Under the pieces are notes generated by a model. The model was not told where the DNA came from, searched no databases, and saw nothing but the letters and a program-made list of their open reading frames with translations. Shown here piece after piece: positions 17,554 to 25,222 of a stretch of 64,000 nt of DNA. Source of the stretch: Acidobacteriota bacterium (GTDB taxonomy: Bacteria; Acidobacteriota; Terriglobia; UBA7540). The first letter of the stretch is position 1. Every line of letters begins with the position of its first letter. The position numbers and the translations under genes are program-made. The stretch covers positions 124,001 to 188,000 of the forward strand of contig SCRD01000018.1 of NCBI GenBank assembly GCA_004298155.1. Direction: 5' to 3'.

Positions 17554-18459
17554 ATGACTGAAATACAGCTTGAAGCACGGCAAGAGCGCGCCGGAAACGG
17601 AGCGCTGGTCGTTTCGAAGACGGAAGAAGGCTTCCGCGTCTATTCCGTGAACCACCCTTCCCACCTCTATCTCGTCCGGCAGGAAGGCGAACGCTGGACC
17701 TGCACCTGCCCGGACTTTGAGTACCACCAGGCCGACACCACCTGGCGCTGCAAGCACATCCTGGCGGTCGCCCCGTGGAACGGCAGCCCAGTGGGCGAAG
17801 CCCCGAACGAACCCGCGGCTGAGCCGACCGTGGTCGCTGAGAATGCTGAAAAACCGCCCCGCAGGCGGAAGACGCAGCCGGACCAACAACCGATCCCGCC
17901 CGTTCCCGTTCAAATGATCATGAAACGCAGCGTGAGTCCGGACGGCCGAATCGATTCGGTTTCCGTCGAGTTTTCGCTGCCGGTCTCGGGCTATTCGAAC
18001 GACGAGATCAAGCAGCGAGCGCTCTCTACGCTCGAACTCCAGAAGGAGATCGTGGGCTCGTTCTTGAAGCTCAACGGCTCGAAGGCATCACCGGTCCTGA
18101 CGCAGAACCAGCCCCAACCTCCGAAGTCCACGAACGGCGACGCCAAGCCGGTCTTCGCCCGCCTCATCGATATCGGTAAGGTGAACGGCAAGTGGGGCGA
18201 GCGGCTCACGCTCAATGTCCAGATCAATGGCCGTACCTCACGTTTGTTCGGATCGGCCAAGCAGCTTGCTGAGCATATCCAGGCGGCCGGCTATGAGGTC
18301 GATCCTGCCAACCTCGAACCCGGCCTCCGGCTCAACCTCGCCTGCCGCGTGGTCACGAAACCGAGCGACGACGGCAAATACCTCAACGTCGAGCGGGTGC
18401 TGCCGGTCGGCAAAAGCGTCCAGGCGGGAGGGAACCATGATGGCCCCATCCCGTATTAA
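17554..18459 (+). CDS. SWIM zinc-finger protein
   Basis: 301 residues from ATG 17554, with AAGGAG 11 bases upstream. Near residues 50-70, CTCPDFEYHQADTTWRCKH is a SWIM-type CxCxnCxH zinc finger, used to bind DNA or protein. A Pro-rich linker follows, then two regions of alternating strand pattern that could be an OB-like or small beta domain. The end overlaps the next nuclease gene by 23 bases, so the two are coupled. A role in recombination or repair is likely, but not shown. Confidence 0.68.
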   Translation: MTEIQLEARQERAGNGALVVSKTEEGFRVYSVNHPSHLYLVRQEGERWTCTCPDFEYHQADTTWRCKHILAVAPWNGSPVGEAPNEPAAEPTVVAENAEKPPRRRKTQPDQQPIPPVPVQMIMKRSVSPDGRIDSVSVEFSLPVSGYSNDEIKQRALSTLELQKEIVGSFLKLNGSKASPVLTQNQPQPPKSTNGDAKPVFARLIDIGKVNGKWGERLTLNVQINGRTSRLFGSAKQLAEHIQAAGYEVDPANLEPGLRLNLACRVVTKPSDDGKYLNVERVLPVGKSVQAGGNHDGPIPY

Positions 18460-19234
18460 CGATCCTGATGAAGCCCTCGACCAAACCCCCAATCTCTCCT
18501 TCTCCCGCATCAACCGCTACCTCACCTGCCCGGAACAGTACCGGCTCTACTACCTCGAAAGGCTGAGGCCCAAGGTGGAGAGCGGGGGACTGGTCTTCGG
18601 GGCCAGGATTCACCTTGCATTGGCCGATCTCTTCCGTTCTGGGGTTGACCCGGTCGAGACCTTCCAAAAAGACTGGGAAAGCCTTAAGGAAATCGATCTC
18701 GATTACGGCAAGCGTGATTCCTGGGAAAGCCTCCGGGAGAAAGGCGCCAAGCTGCTCGAAAAGTTCCTCAAAAGAGAAGCGCCGAAGATCCGCGAGATCG
18801 AGAGTGTCGAAAAGAAGTTCGAACTGAGGGTCACCCTGCTGGATTTGCTCTTTGTGGGAATTGCCGATCTCGTGGCGCAAGTCAACGGTCAGAAGACGGT
18901 CGTGGACTTCAAAACCTCCGGCTCAGATTACGACAACCACGAGGTCGTCCTCTCGGACCAGTTGACCGCTTACTGGCTAGCCGATCCTGAAGCCGAAAGA
19001 GTAGCGTTCTGCGTGCTCGTCAAGACCAAAGACCCGCACATTGAGTGGCACTTTGCCGAACGGGATGCGGAGCGCCTCACCGAATACCTGGCCAAGGTCC
19101 AAATCATCGCCGAGGACATCACCCGCGGCAAGTTCTACAAGCGGCCGGGGAAATGGTGTTCGTATTGCGATTTCCTGCCGGTGTGCCTGGGGGACAAAAA
19201 GAAGGTCCAGGAGACACTGGTGAGCATCTCGTAA
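18437..19234 (+). CDS. Cas4/RecB-like PD-(D/E)XK nuclease with Fe-S cysteines
   Basis: 265 residues. The opening LSFSRINRYLTCPEQYRLYYLERL has the lone N-terminal Cys, GIADLV...TVVDFKTSG gives the D-(x)n-DFK nuclease site, and WCSYCDFLPVCL supplies three more Cys. Together these are the Cas4/AddB layout: a 4Fe-4S-bound exonuclease that processes DNA ends. ATG 18437 sits inside the preceding gene. There is no CRISPR array or cas gene nearby, so an element-borne recombination or repair role is more likely than adaptation. Confidence 0.82.
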   Translation: MMAPSRINDPDEALDQTPNLSFSRINRYLTCPEQYRLYYLERLRPKVESGGLVFGARIHLALADLFRSGVDPVETFQKDWESLKEIDLDYGKRDSWESLREKGAKLLEKFLKREAPKIREIESVEKKFELRVTLLDLLFVGIADLVAQVNGQKTVVDFKTSGSDYDNHEVVLSDQLTAYWLADPEAERVAFCVLVKTKDPHIEWHFAERDAERLTEYLAKVQIIAEDITRGKFYKRPGKWCSYCDFLPVCLGDKKKVQETLVSIS

Positions 19235-19242
19235 CCTTTTAC

Positions 19243-19276
19243 AGAGCCATGCAAGATAATGCGTGGCTCTTCTTTT
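19243..19276 (+). terminator. Terminator after the first nuclease gene
   Basis: AGAGCCATGC pairs with GCGTGGCTCT (one wobble) around AAGATAAT and is followed by TCTTTT, just past the stop at 19234. It lies between this gene and the oppositely oriented 19336-19992 gene. Confidence 0.72.
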
Positions 19277-19335
19277 GTACAAAACGACGAATGTTGCCAA
19301 CCCGCATGAATGTCGCCTTGCACCAGCAAAAGGGC

Positions 19336-19992
19336 CTACCCCTCAATGCGCTCCGGGCATTCGCTCTTGGCGATGTCGCAGAATTTGCACTCGTTGCGGC
19401 TGGGAACTTTTATGGCGGCCGCCTCGGAGCCGATGACATCCAGGAAGTATTCGAAATTCTCGGCGAAAGATTCATCCACGGCTTCCGCGGGAATCTCGAC
19501 GCGGGAGTCGTTGTACACAACGCATCCTGTGGGCCGCATTCCTCGATAGGCAGGAATAGCTTGGGGAAGAAGGTGCATGTAGAGCATCACTTGGACTTCA
19601 TTCGACGATCTCGGTTGACCGGTTTTCACATCATAAATTTTTGGCGCACCGTTCCTGACCGAAATGAGGTCGGGTTTGCCGGCAACGATCATGCCCTGAG
19701 GCGACGCACAGCGGATTTGATTTTCCCCCTCGACAAACACCCGCTCCCCGAGCTTTTGCCGCTGCAGGCGAAGCTCCCGGAGCCTCCGGGTATGTTCAAT
19801 CTTCCATTTGGCTATGTCGAAATCGCTCGGAACCTTGGCGTAGTTTTCATGGTGCGCCTTGAACCAGCTCGCCCACTCGCACGCGTGCTCGCCGGCCATG
19901 ACCTTCGAAAGCCAGGTGATCCAAATGAAAACTTCGTCTCGCTTCTCTGCCATCGCAGCTTCTTTGCCGCCAACGCCATTGACAGCGGTCAT
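19336..19992 (-). CDS. Second Cas4-like PD-(D/E)XK nuclease
   Basis: 218 residues. GKPDLISVRNGAPKIYDVKTGQ gives the D...DVK catalytic set, then QVMLYMHLLP helix and a CKFCDIAKSEC cluster near the end, the Fe-S pattern of Cas4-type nucleases. It points toward the first nuclease gene (convergent) and shares a 58-base divergent promoter region with the XRE gene. The start may be ATG 19992 or ATG 19950. Two different nucleases of one class within 1.6 kb is unusual. Confidence 0.75.
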   Translation of the reverse strand: MTAVNGVGGKEAAMAEKRDEVFIWITWLSKVMAGEHACEWASWFKAHHENYAKVPSDFDIAKWKIEHTRRLRELRLQRQKLGERVFVEGENQIRCASPQGMIVAGKPDLISVRNGAPKIYDVKTGQPRSSNEVQVMLYMHLLPQAIPAYRGMRPTGCVVYNDSRVEIPAEAVDESFAENFEYFLDVIGSEAAAIKVPSRNECKFCDIAKSECPERIEG

Positions 19993-20005
19993 CGTTCGCT
20001 GATAC

Positions 20006-20023
20006 GCTGGTCAGCAGATTAGC
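20006..20023. promoter_or_regulatory. Candidate XRE operator between divergent genes
   Basis: GCTGGTC-AGCA-GATTAGC is an imperfect inverted repeat in the 58-base space between the divergent nuclease and XRE genes. Its right half and spacer are nearly the same as the perfect dyad at 21116. An AT-rich TATTATACT block follows and could hold the -10 of the XRE gene. Confidence 0.55.
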
Positions 20024-20050
20024 ATATTATACTACAGGGAAAGGAACCAC

Positions 20051-20368
20051 ATGAAAAAAACCGTTGGCCAGATAATCAGGGAAGCCCGCGTCAAGGCAGG
20101 GATGACCCAAAAAGAGCTGGCAGCGAGAATCATGCGGAAAGAGGAAGGCCGAGAGGAAGAGAAGCCGATAACGCCGCAATATCTGAACGACATCGAGCAT
20201 GACAGGCGGACCCCGCCCGAATACATTATTCGTCAGATTGCCAAGATACTGAACCTGGACGCAGACCATCTCGTGTTCTTGGCGGGGTCGGTGCCCCAAC
20301 ACCTGATTCCGGGGATTACCGAGGAGGCCGTCAAGGAGGCGGTCAGGCTTTTTCGAAAGGCCAAGTGA
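20051..20368 (+). CDS. XRE-family regulator
   Basis: 105 residues with a Cro/C1-type HTH: VGQIIREARVKAGMTQKELAARI...ITPQYLNDIEHDRR. The insert MRKEEGREEEK lengthens the turn. It is followed at 10 bases by an ImmA/IrrE metallopeptidase gene, the classic repressor-plus-protease pair that controls integrative elements. The operator-like repeats at 20006 and 21116 fit autoregulation and control of the following operon. Confidence 0.85.
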   Translation: MKKTVGQIIREARVKAGMTQKELAARIMRKEEGREEEKPITPQYLNDIEHDRRTPPEYIIRQIAKILNLDADHLVFLAGSVPQHLIPGITEEAVKEAVRLFRKAK

Positions 20369-20377
20369 GGGCGATCA

Positions 20378-21094
20378 ATGATTTGGGTACGTGATATAAC
20401 CGGCCGCTTTGCGGAACGGCCCCATTACGAGCCGGAAGAACTCGATAATGATTGCGAAGCCATCGTGGAAGATGTCCTTCTGCGCCGTCACGGAGAAGTG
20501 GTCTATCCCGTTCTGACGGATGATCTGTTCTTCATGCTGGAGCAGACCGCCTGCGTGGACCCGTATGCGGAATTCGACCCGGCCGAGGGCGAAATTTGGG
20601 GTGAGTCTGAATTTCGTCCGGGCGAGCAACCCAGAGTTTTTATCCGTCACGAACTTTCCGAAAATCCCCGTTACGAAAATCCCTTGCGCACCACGCTAAC
20701 CCACGAATTCAGCCATGTCCATTATCACGGCCCGCTTTTCGAGCTGGAGCGGTCTCGGGGGGAGTCATTCGAAGACGGTCGCAATAAAACCTGGGTGTGC
20801 AAGCGCGACCATGTTGAAGGGCATAGGAAGAGAGATTGGACGGAGTGGCAGGCCAGCTATTGCTCGGGCGCCCTGCTGATTCCGAAACGCGCCCTCCGAG
20901 AAGCCGTCAAGGAGTTCCTCGGATCCCACGAGCTCATTCCGGGTCAGGTGATGAGGGATACGCTGGACGAAATCGAACTCGTGTCGGAAGTGGTGAGGCG
21001 GTTTGCGGTCTCGCGCGAAGCGGCAGCCGTCCGGTTGAGGCAGCAGCGACACGTCGTCGAAGGAATGCCCTCCGGCGAAGCGTTTCGGGCTTGA
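20378..21094 (+). CDS. ImmA/IrrE-family metallopeptidase
   Basis: 238 residues with LTHEFSHVHYHG, the HExxH zinc-protease motif. The family cleaves cognate XRE repressors after a stress signal. The partner repressor is encoded immediately upstream. The C-terminal third (EVVRRFAVSREAAAVRLRQ) is a second helical domain usual for the family. Activation would derepress the genes downstream, here the ubiquitin-like operon; this link is inferred from the shared operator motif. Confidence 0.85.
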   Translation: MIWVRDITGRFAERPHYEPEELDNDCEAIVEDVLLRRHGEVVYPVLTDDLFFMLEQTACVDPYAEFDPAEGEIWGESEFRPGEQPRVFIRHELSENPRYENPLRTTLTHEFSHVHYHGPLFELERSRGESFEDGRNKTWVCKRDHVEGHRKRDWTEWQASYCSGALLIPKRALREAVKEFLGSHELIPGQVMRDTLDEIELVSEVVRRFAVSREAAAVRLRQQRHVVEGMPSGEAFRA

Positions 21095-21115
21095 CTTTTT
21101 TTTCGACCGATGTTA

Positions 21116-21135
21116 CGCTAATCAGCGGATTAGCG
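21116..21135. promoter_or_regulatory. Perfect dyad operator in front of the ubiquitin-like operon
   Basis: CGCTAATC-AGCG-GATTAGCG is a perfect 8-bp inverted repeat with a 4-bp spacer, 35 bases before the first small gene. A TTGACT box at 21091 with a TACGCT 17 bases downstream could be the promoter, overlapping the dyad. The same half-site occurs at 20017-20023, so the neighbouring XRE protein probably binds both. Confidence 0.6.
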
Positions 21136-21169
21136 GTTTAACGGATAAGAGATTGAAGAGGTAAGTTCG

Positions 21170-21304
21170 ATGAGCAATAGTCATGAAAACCAGGGTCAGA
21201 ACGATGGGCAGCGGCGCGACATTGACCACCGCCCGCCGGAAGTTCCACCGAAGGAACCGCCGGGCAAGGTCATAAAGCCGCGACCATCCCACGGCGGCAG
21301 GTAG
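21170..21304 (+). CDS. 44-residue disordered peptide ending HGGR
   Basis: A short gene with GAAGAGGTAAG before ATG 21170. The product is all polar, rich in Pro, Asn, Gln and Lys, with no predicted secondary structure by eye, and ends SHGGR. It is the first gene after the operator dyad and sits 22 bases before the E2-like gene. A small disordered protein with a C-terminal di-Gly recalls Pup- and ubiquitin-like modifiers, but no similarity is evident beyond that. It may also be a regulator or non-functional. Confidence 0.5.
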   Translation: MSNSHENQGQNDGQRRDIDHRPPEVPPKEPPGKVIKPRPSHGGR

Positions 21305-21326
21305 GAAGGGTTGCGAGGGTACCGCG

Positions 21327-21992
21327 ATGAGTTCTCGATTGGAGAAAAGCATCGAGGAGATGGGCATATTCTGCCCGAACCTTGTCTTCGAGGCCAAATC
21401 CCTCTCCGCGAATGGCGGAGGGGCCTGGAGCGGGCCGATCCAGCCCATTGCATCGCAGGAGGGACTTGGCCCGCTCCTTGACGACATAGCGCACAACCGT
21501 CCGATTTATTGTGCGCCTCGGGGCGAACTCAGGCATCTTGCTGCATGCCAGGGTTCCCATTGTCGTCACTCATGGATGGACCGGGTCGACGATTTGCGTG
21601 CGCCGTTCGAGGTGACGATTACGTACTCCGGCGGGCGGGACCACCCCAGATGTTGGGTTGTTTCGCCATCCATCTCTCCCGACAAGCGCCGACACATGTG
21701 GGGTGACGGCTCAATCTGCCCGTTTCTCGCCTCGGACGATACATGGGTGTGGGATCACGACACGGTAGCGGACTACGTTCCGCACATTTCAGTTTGGCTC
21801 GTAACTTGGCTCGTGTTTGACCGGACGGGCGAGTGGATCGTCGGAGAACACCTCGGGACGCCGCAGTACCATCTAGCGGTCATTAAACCCAATGACCAAT
21901 GCTGGTGCCGCTCCGGGCGCAAATACCGCAAGTGCCATATGCGCGAGGATCAAATCCAGGCTGTCCGCCAAGGATTTCGAGGTTTGCGGTGA
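21327..21992 (+). CDS. E2-like (UBC fold) protein with C-terminal SEC-C zinc motif
   Basis: 221 residues. Residues 90-175 read HMWGDGSICPFL...WVWDHDTVADYVPHISVWLVTWLVFDRTGEW. The His-x3-GDGS-I-C pattern followed by a Trp-rich helix resembles the E2 half of CBASS Cap2-type proteins, with Cys131 as the likely catalytic residue. CWCRSGRKYRKCHM (C192, C194, C203, H204) is a SEC-C zinc motif. The N-terminal half is unrecognised. It stands in front of the ubiquitin-like, E2-like and E1 genes on the same strand. The E2 assignment is by pattern only. Confidence 0.62.
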   Translation: MSSRLEKSIEEMGIFCPNLVFEAKSLSANGGGAWSGPIQPIASQEGLGPLLDDIAHNRPIYCAPRGELRHLAACQGSHCRHSWMDRVDDLRAPFEVTITYSGGRDHPRCWVVSPSISPDKRRHMWGDGSICPFLASDDTWVWDHDTVADYVPHISVWLVTWLVFDRTGEWIVGEHLGTPQYHLAVIKPNDQCWCRSGRKYRKCHMREDQIQAVRQGFRGLR

Positions 21993-22182
21993 AGACGAAA
22001 GGAGGTGGCAAGGCGGCAGCGCAAAGCGACGCTGCCGATAAACTTGCGTTCAGCACATAGACTTCCTGGGCGGAAATGGTAGGATGCGAGGCAAGCGGAA
22101 ACCCGCAGGATAACTCTCCCTCGTGGAAACTTTTTCGGCATGTCAGAAAAGGTCGTGACCTCACAACAAAGGGGAATAAAAC

Positions 22183-22431
22183 ATGAATCACAACACACAA
22201 GTCGAGATGTTCATCGACAAAAAGCGGTACGAATCGCCGAATCCGACGACCGGCGCGGCGTTATATCTTCTGGGCAAAGTCGATCCAAATACCTACGACC
22301 TTTATCTGGAGGTCCGCGGTAAAGGAGATGACGAATTGATCCCCAACGACAACACCGGCATTAGTCTGAAAAACGGTGATCATCTGTTCACTGTTCAGAA
22401 AAAGCTGAATCCCGGTGGCGAATGTCACTGA
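22183..22431 (+). CDS. Ubiquitin-like protein (multiubiquitin family, one domain)
   Basis: 82 residues of beta-grasp pattern: VEMFIDKKRYESPNPTTGAALYLLG...DLYLEVRGKGDDELIPNDNTGI...GDHLFTVQKKLNPGG. This fits the prokaryotic multiubiquitin family, which occurs as one to several copies; here there is one. It ends GGECH, so the di-Gly at 78-79 carries a three-residue tail that a JAB peptidase could remove. The end overlaps the next gene by 10 bases. It is likely the modifier of the conjugation operon. Confidence 0.8.
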   Translation: MNHNTQVEMFIDKKRYESPNPTTGAALYLLGKVDPNTYDLYLEVRGKGDDELIPNDNTGISLKNGDHLFTVQKKLNPGGECH

Positions 22432-22790
22432 TACCGGAAAGCGACATTGAGTTTCTGAAGGAGAAGGGGTACGACTACGAACTTCTTCAATCCGGGACGG
22501 AGGTCCACCTTGTTATCCACTGTTTTCCCTTCGAGCGTTATGTCCCGAAAGAGACTGATTTGCTCATCCGGCTTCTTTCGGGATATCCGCAGACCGCGGT
22601 GGACATGTTCTATACGATTCCCAACGTGAAGCTTCCCTCGGGCGCTTTCCCGCAGAATTGCAATCAACACCCGATGATCGGCGACAGGCCGTGGCAGCAA
22701 TGGTCGCGCCATTACAAATGGCGCTCGGGCATTGACAACCTTCGCACATATCTGGCCGCCGTGGCAGCCGAGGTGAGTAAGGGCATTTGA
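22422..22790 (+). CDS. Prokaryotic E2-like conjugating protein (Prok-E2_E type)
   Basis: 122 residues: VIHCFPFERYVPKETDLLIRLLSGYPQTAVDMFY...LPSGAFPQNCNQHP...WQQWSRHYKWRSGIDNLRTYLAAV. The order of strands and the W-RSGID-L helix match the E2-like family linked to multiubiquitin operons. Cysteines exist only at 34 and 80. Ser102 occupies the WRSGID position near the place of a catalytic residue, so transfer may not use a Cys thioester. It likely passes the ubiquitin-like protein from the E1 to a target. Confidence 0.75.
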   Translation: MSLIPESDIEFLKEKGYDYELLQSGTEVHLVIHCFPFERYVPKETDLLIRLLSGYPQTAVDMFYTIPNVKLPSGAFPQNCNQHPMIGDRPWQQWSRHYKWRSGIDNLRTYLAAVAAEVSKGI

Positions 22791-22794
22791 AAAC

Positions 22795-24183
22795 ATGCGG
22801 TTTACGCTTACTTTCCTTCAGGATGATTTCGAACGCCTCACGGGCCATCTTTTCCGTTCCGAAAATGAGGAGGCCGCCTACCTACTTTGCGGGATGTCAA
22901 CGGCTCCGAACGAAACCAGGCTGCTTGTGCGGGAAGTCATTCCAGTTCCGGCGACAGAGATCGACGAATCCTCGCAACTGCACATGCAGATTCAGCAACC
23001 GTCATTCCTGCGGCCTATCAAGGGCGCGGCCGAGCGCGGCCTCTGCTTTGTGTTCGCGCATTCGCATCCGCCAACGGTTCCCGAACACTCTCCCCAGGAC
23101 GACCGGACCGAGGAAAGCCTGTTCCGGACTGCCTACAACCGCATTCATAATGAGAACGCGATTCACGGCAGCATGGTATTTTCATCTAAGGAAAAACCTG
23201 TCGGTCGAATCTCGCTGCCGGACGGTACGAGGGTTCCCATGGAACGCATCCGCGTCGTCGGCAGACGGTTTCGATTCGCAATGGATGTCTCCAGGACCAA
23301 TATCCGGCTAAACTTCTTTTCCCGGCAAATTTTGGTATTCGGCGATGAACTCCAAAAGCTGCTGCGCCACTTGACGATTGGCATCGTCGGAATGGGCGGC
23401 ACCGGTTCGGCGGTGGCCGAACAACTCGTAAGGCTCGGCGTGGGGAGAATCATCGCCGCCGACGCCGAAACCCTGGAGGATTCGAATGTCACGCGGGTAT
23501 ATGGCTCCCATGTCCGTGACGTGGGTGCAGGCAAAGTGGAGCTTCTGCGGCGCCATGCGGAAGCCATCGGTCTGGGAACAATCGTTGAGGGAATCGCCGG
23601 AAACATTACGGACCAAGCCGTTGCCAGGCGGTTCAGAGAGTGCGATGTTATCTTCGGATGCGTTGACCGGGAGCGCGGACGCGCCATTCTGACGCAGTTT
23701 GCCCTGCAATATTTGGTGCCGGTGTTTGATCTCGGCGTAAAGGTGGAGTCCGAAGGCGGAGACGTCAAAGCGGTTGAGGGCCGGATCACGACCCTCTTGC
23801 CGGGCGCCGCCTGCCTTTTCTGCCGAGGACGCATCTCAGGAGACGTTCTTGCGGCCGAGACACTGGCGGAAGCCGATCCCGCCGAGTACGAGCGTCTTAG
23901 GCTGCAGGGTTACGTCCCGGAACTCCAGACTAACGCCCCTGCGGTCATCCCTTTTACCTCGTCTGTGGCCTCATTTGCCGTGACCGAATTGCTCCATCGG
24001 CTGAGTGGCTATATGGGCGAGGACCGGACGAGCACTGAACTTTTCCTGCTCTTTGACGACTCCAAGATCATCCGTAATTCGACGCCGCCGTTGCCTCAAT
24101 GCCGGTGCGCTGATCCCAAGAGCTGGGGGCAAGGCGATAGCGAACCGTTTCTCGGCCTCACCTGGCCCAGCGAAAACCCATGA
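22795..24183 (+). CDS. JAB metalloprotease-ThiF/E1 fusion
   Basis: 462 residues. Residues 1-130 form a JAB/JAMM domain: Glu25/26, H89-S-H91-x10-D102. Residues 180-400 form a ThiF/E1 adenylation domain with GIVGMGGTGSAVAE, AADAETLEDSNVTR (Asp223, Asn231, Arg234), Lys247, and zinc ligands CLFC (340, 343) and QCRC (436, 438). No Cys lies in the 344-435 stretch where the canonical E1 thioester Cys would be expected. It should trim the ubiquitin-like protein and activate its C-terminus. Only 4 bases separate it from the E2-like gene. Confidence 0.88.
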   Translation: MRFTLTFLQDDFERLTGHLFRSENEEAAYLLCGMSTAPNETRLLVREVIPVPATEIDESSQLHMQIQQPSFLRPIKGAAERGLCFVFAHSHPPTVPEHSPQDDRTEESLFRTAYNRIHNENAIHGSMVFSSKEKPVGRISLPDGTRVPMERIRVVGRRFRFAMDVSRTNIRLNFFSRQILVFGDELQKLLRHLTIGIVGMGGTGSAVAEQLVRLGVGRIIAADAETLEDSNVTRVYGSHVRDVGAGKVELLRRHAEAIGLGTIVEGIAGNITDQAVARRFRECDVIFGCVDRERGRAILTQFALQYLVPVFDLGVKVESEGGDVKAVEGRITTLLPGAACLFCRGRISGDVLAAETLAEADPAEYERLRLQGYVPELQTNAPAVIPFTSSVASFAVTELLHRLSGYMGEDRTSTELFLLFDDSKIIRNSTPPLPQCRCADPKSWGQGDSEPFLGLTWPSENP

Positions 24184-24548
24184 ACTGCCCATCTCTATCG
24201 AAGAGGTTCAGGTGGAGGGCACCCGCCAAGTACTTCGTGGGTATCAAGCGCGTGGAGCGGATATCTGAAGTTCCGGAAGGAATCGCGCGGGATTTCTATA
24301 TTGTGCATCGAAACGGCCGAGATATGTGGGCGGTTTTCCGGTGTCCATGCGAACGCGGCCATACATTGAATATCAACCTATCGAGGCAGAGACGGCCGTA
24401 TTGGAGGGGTAGGATCAAAAGGGGAGAAGTAAGTCTGTTTCCGTCAATATGGCTCAGGTATGAATGCAGGTCTCACTTCTGGGTTTTCAATAGTCGGATA
24501 TATTGGGCGAGTGATTTTGTTCCGGTAAAGGCAAAAGACGTCGCCTAA
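24180..24548 (+). CDS. DUF6527-like protein
   Basis: 122 residues: FRCPCERGHTLNINLSRQRRPYWRG...EVSLFPSIWLRYECRSHFWVFNSRIYWA. The Cys pair and CRSHFW motif with His may hold a metal. The family is often the last gene of multiubiquitin/JAB-E1 operons. It overlaps the E1 gene by 4 bases (ATGA). It could be a target-binding or ligase-like factor; the role is not established. Confidence 0.75.
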   Translation: MNCPSLSKRFRWRAPAKYFVGIKRVERISEVPEGIARDFYIVHRNGRDMWAVFRCPCERGHTLNINLSRQRRPYWRGRIKRGEVSLFPSIWLRYECRSHFWVFNSRIYWASDFVPVKAKDVA

Positions 24549-24569
24549 ATCAACCTTTCCTAAGCACTT

Positions 24570-24892
24570 TCATAGCTGACATTTTTCTTCTTTTTCCCCA
24601 AACATGCTTTCCACCGCTTGCGCTCTCCCACGTACAACATCTCTATGGATCAGCAGAAACCCCACGACCAGAAGGCCCATCGCCAGCATTTGCGTCGCGA
24701 GATAGAAGGTGGATGATCGGATGAGCAGCAAGGCAAAAGCGGGGAATACAGGGTGACCTTTTCGATGTAGAAGGCGTATCGTGCGAGGGAAACGAGGACG
24801 GACCCCATGAGCGCGACCAGCCCCCGCCGGGCAGGCGCGGTTGTGAGGCAATCCTTTTTCCGGTACCCGGCCCAAAGAGCCGAGAGGTTCAT
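24570..24892 (-). pseudogene. Frameshifted inner-membrane protein remnant
   Basis: Two overlapping minus-strand frames each carry half of what reads as one membrane protein. One frame holds MNLSALWAGYRKKDCL...SLARYAFYIEKVTLY; the other continues HPVFPAFALLLIRSSTFYLATQMLAMGLLVVGFLL to a charged end. The switch lies near 24750. Each half alone has an implausible remainder. A single frameshift mutation (or sequencing error) explains it. Confidence 0.5.
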
Positions 24893-25148
24893 GAGCTGTA
24901 CGGGAACGAGGAAGAAGGCCGCGGAGGCGAGAAGCCCAAAGCGGCTCTCGACCGCCCCGGCGCCCCAAAGCGATCAACTGCCGTGGCTCAAACGGCCCTT
25001 GTAGTTTGGCTTAGGTGCCCGAATCGTAGGGGAATATTGAAGCCGGGGCTGCCAGAATCTCTTACCGGATTTCATGAAGTAGGTTCGAATGGAGTTCAGA
25101 CGCCCGCGCGCAACTAACGGCAGTTCGGCGCCGGCTGATGTCCAACTC

Positions 25149-25174
25149 AAAAGGCCCCCGTGAGGGGGCCTTTT
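25149..25174. terminator. Bidirectional terminator after the S-layer-like gene
   Basis: AAAAGGCCCCC-GTGA-GGGGGCCTTTT is a perfect 11-bp stem, with A and T tracts on both sides, so it can end transcription from either strand. It lies 49 bases past the stop of the large minus-strand gene. Confidence 0.85.
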
Positions 25175-25222
25175 GCTTTCGTCTCCGTCACAAGCGGAGA
25201 GGAAAACGCTAACCGATCGGCG

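Noticed and set aside
18437-19992. Possible CRISPR-Cas adaptation locus because of Cas4-like nucleases
   Set aside because: No cas1/cas2, effector or repeat-spacer array is present anywhere in the window.
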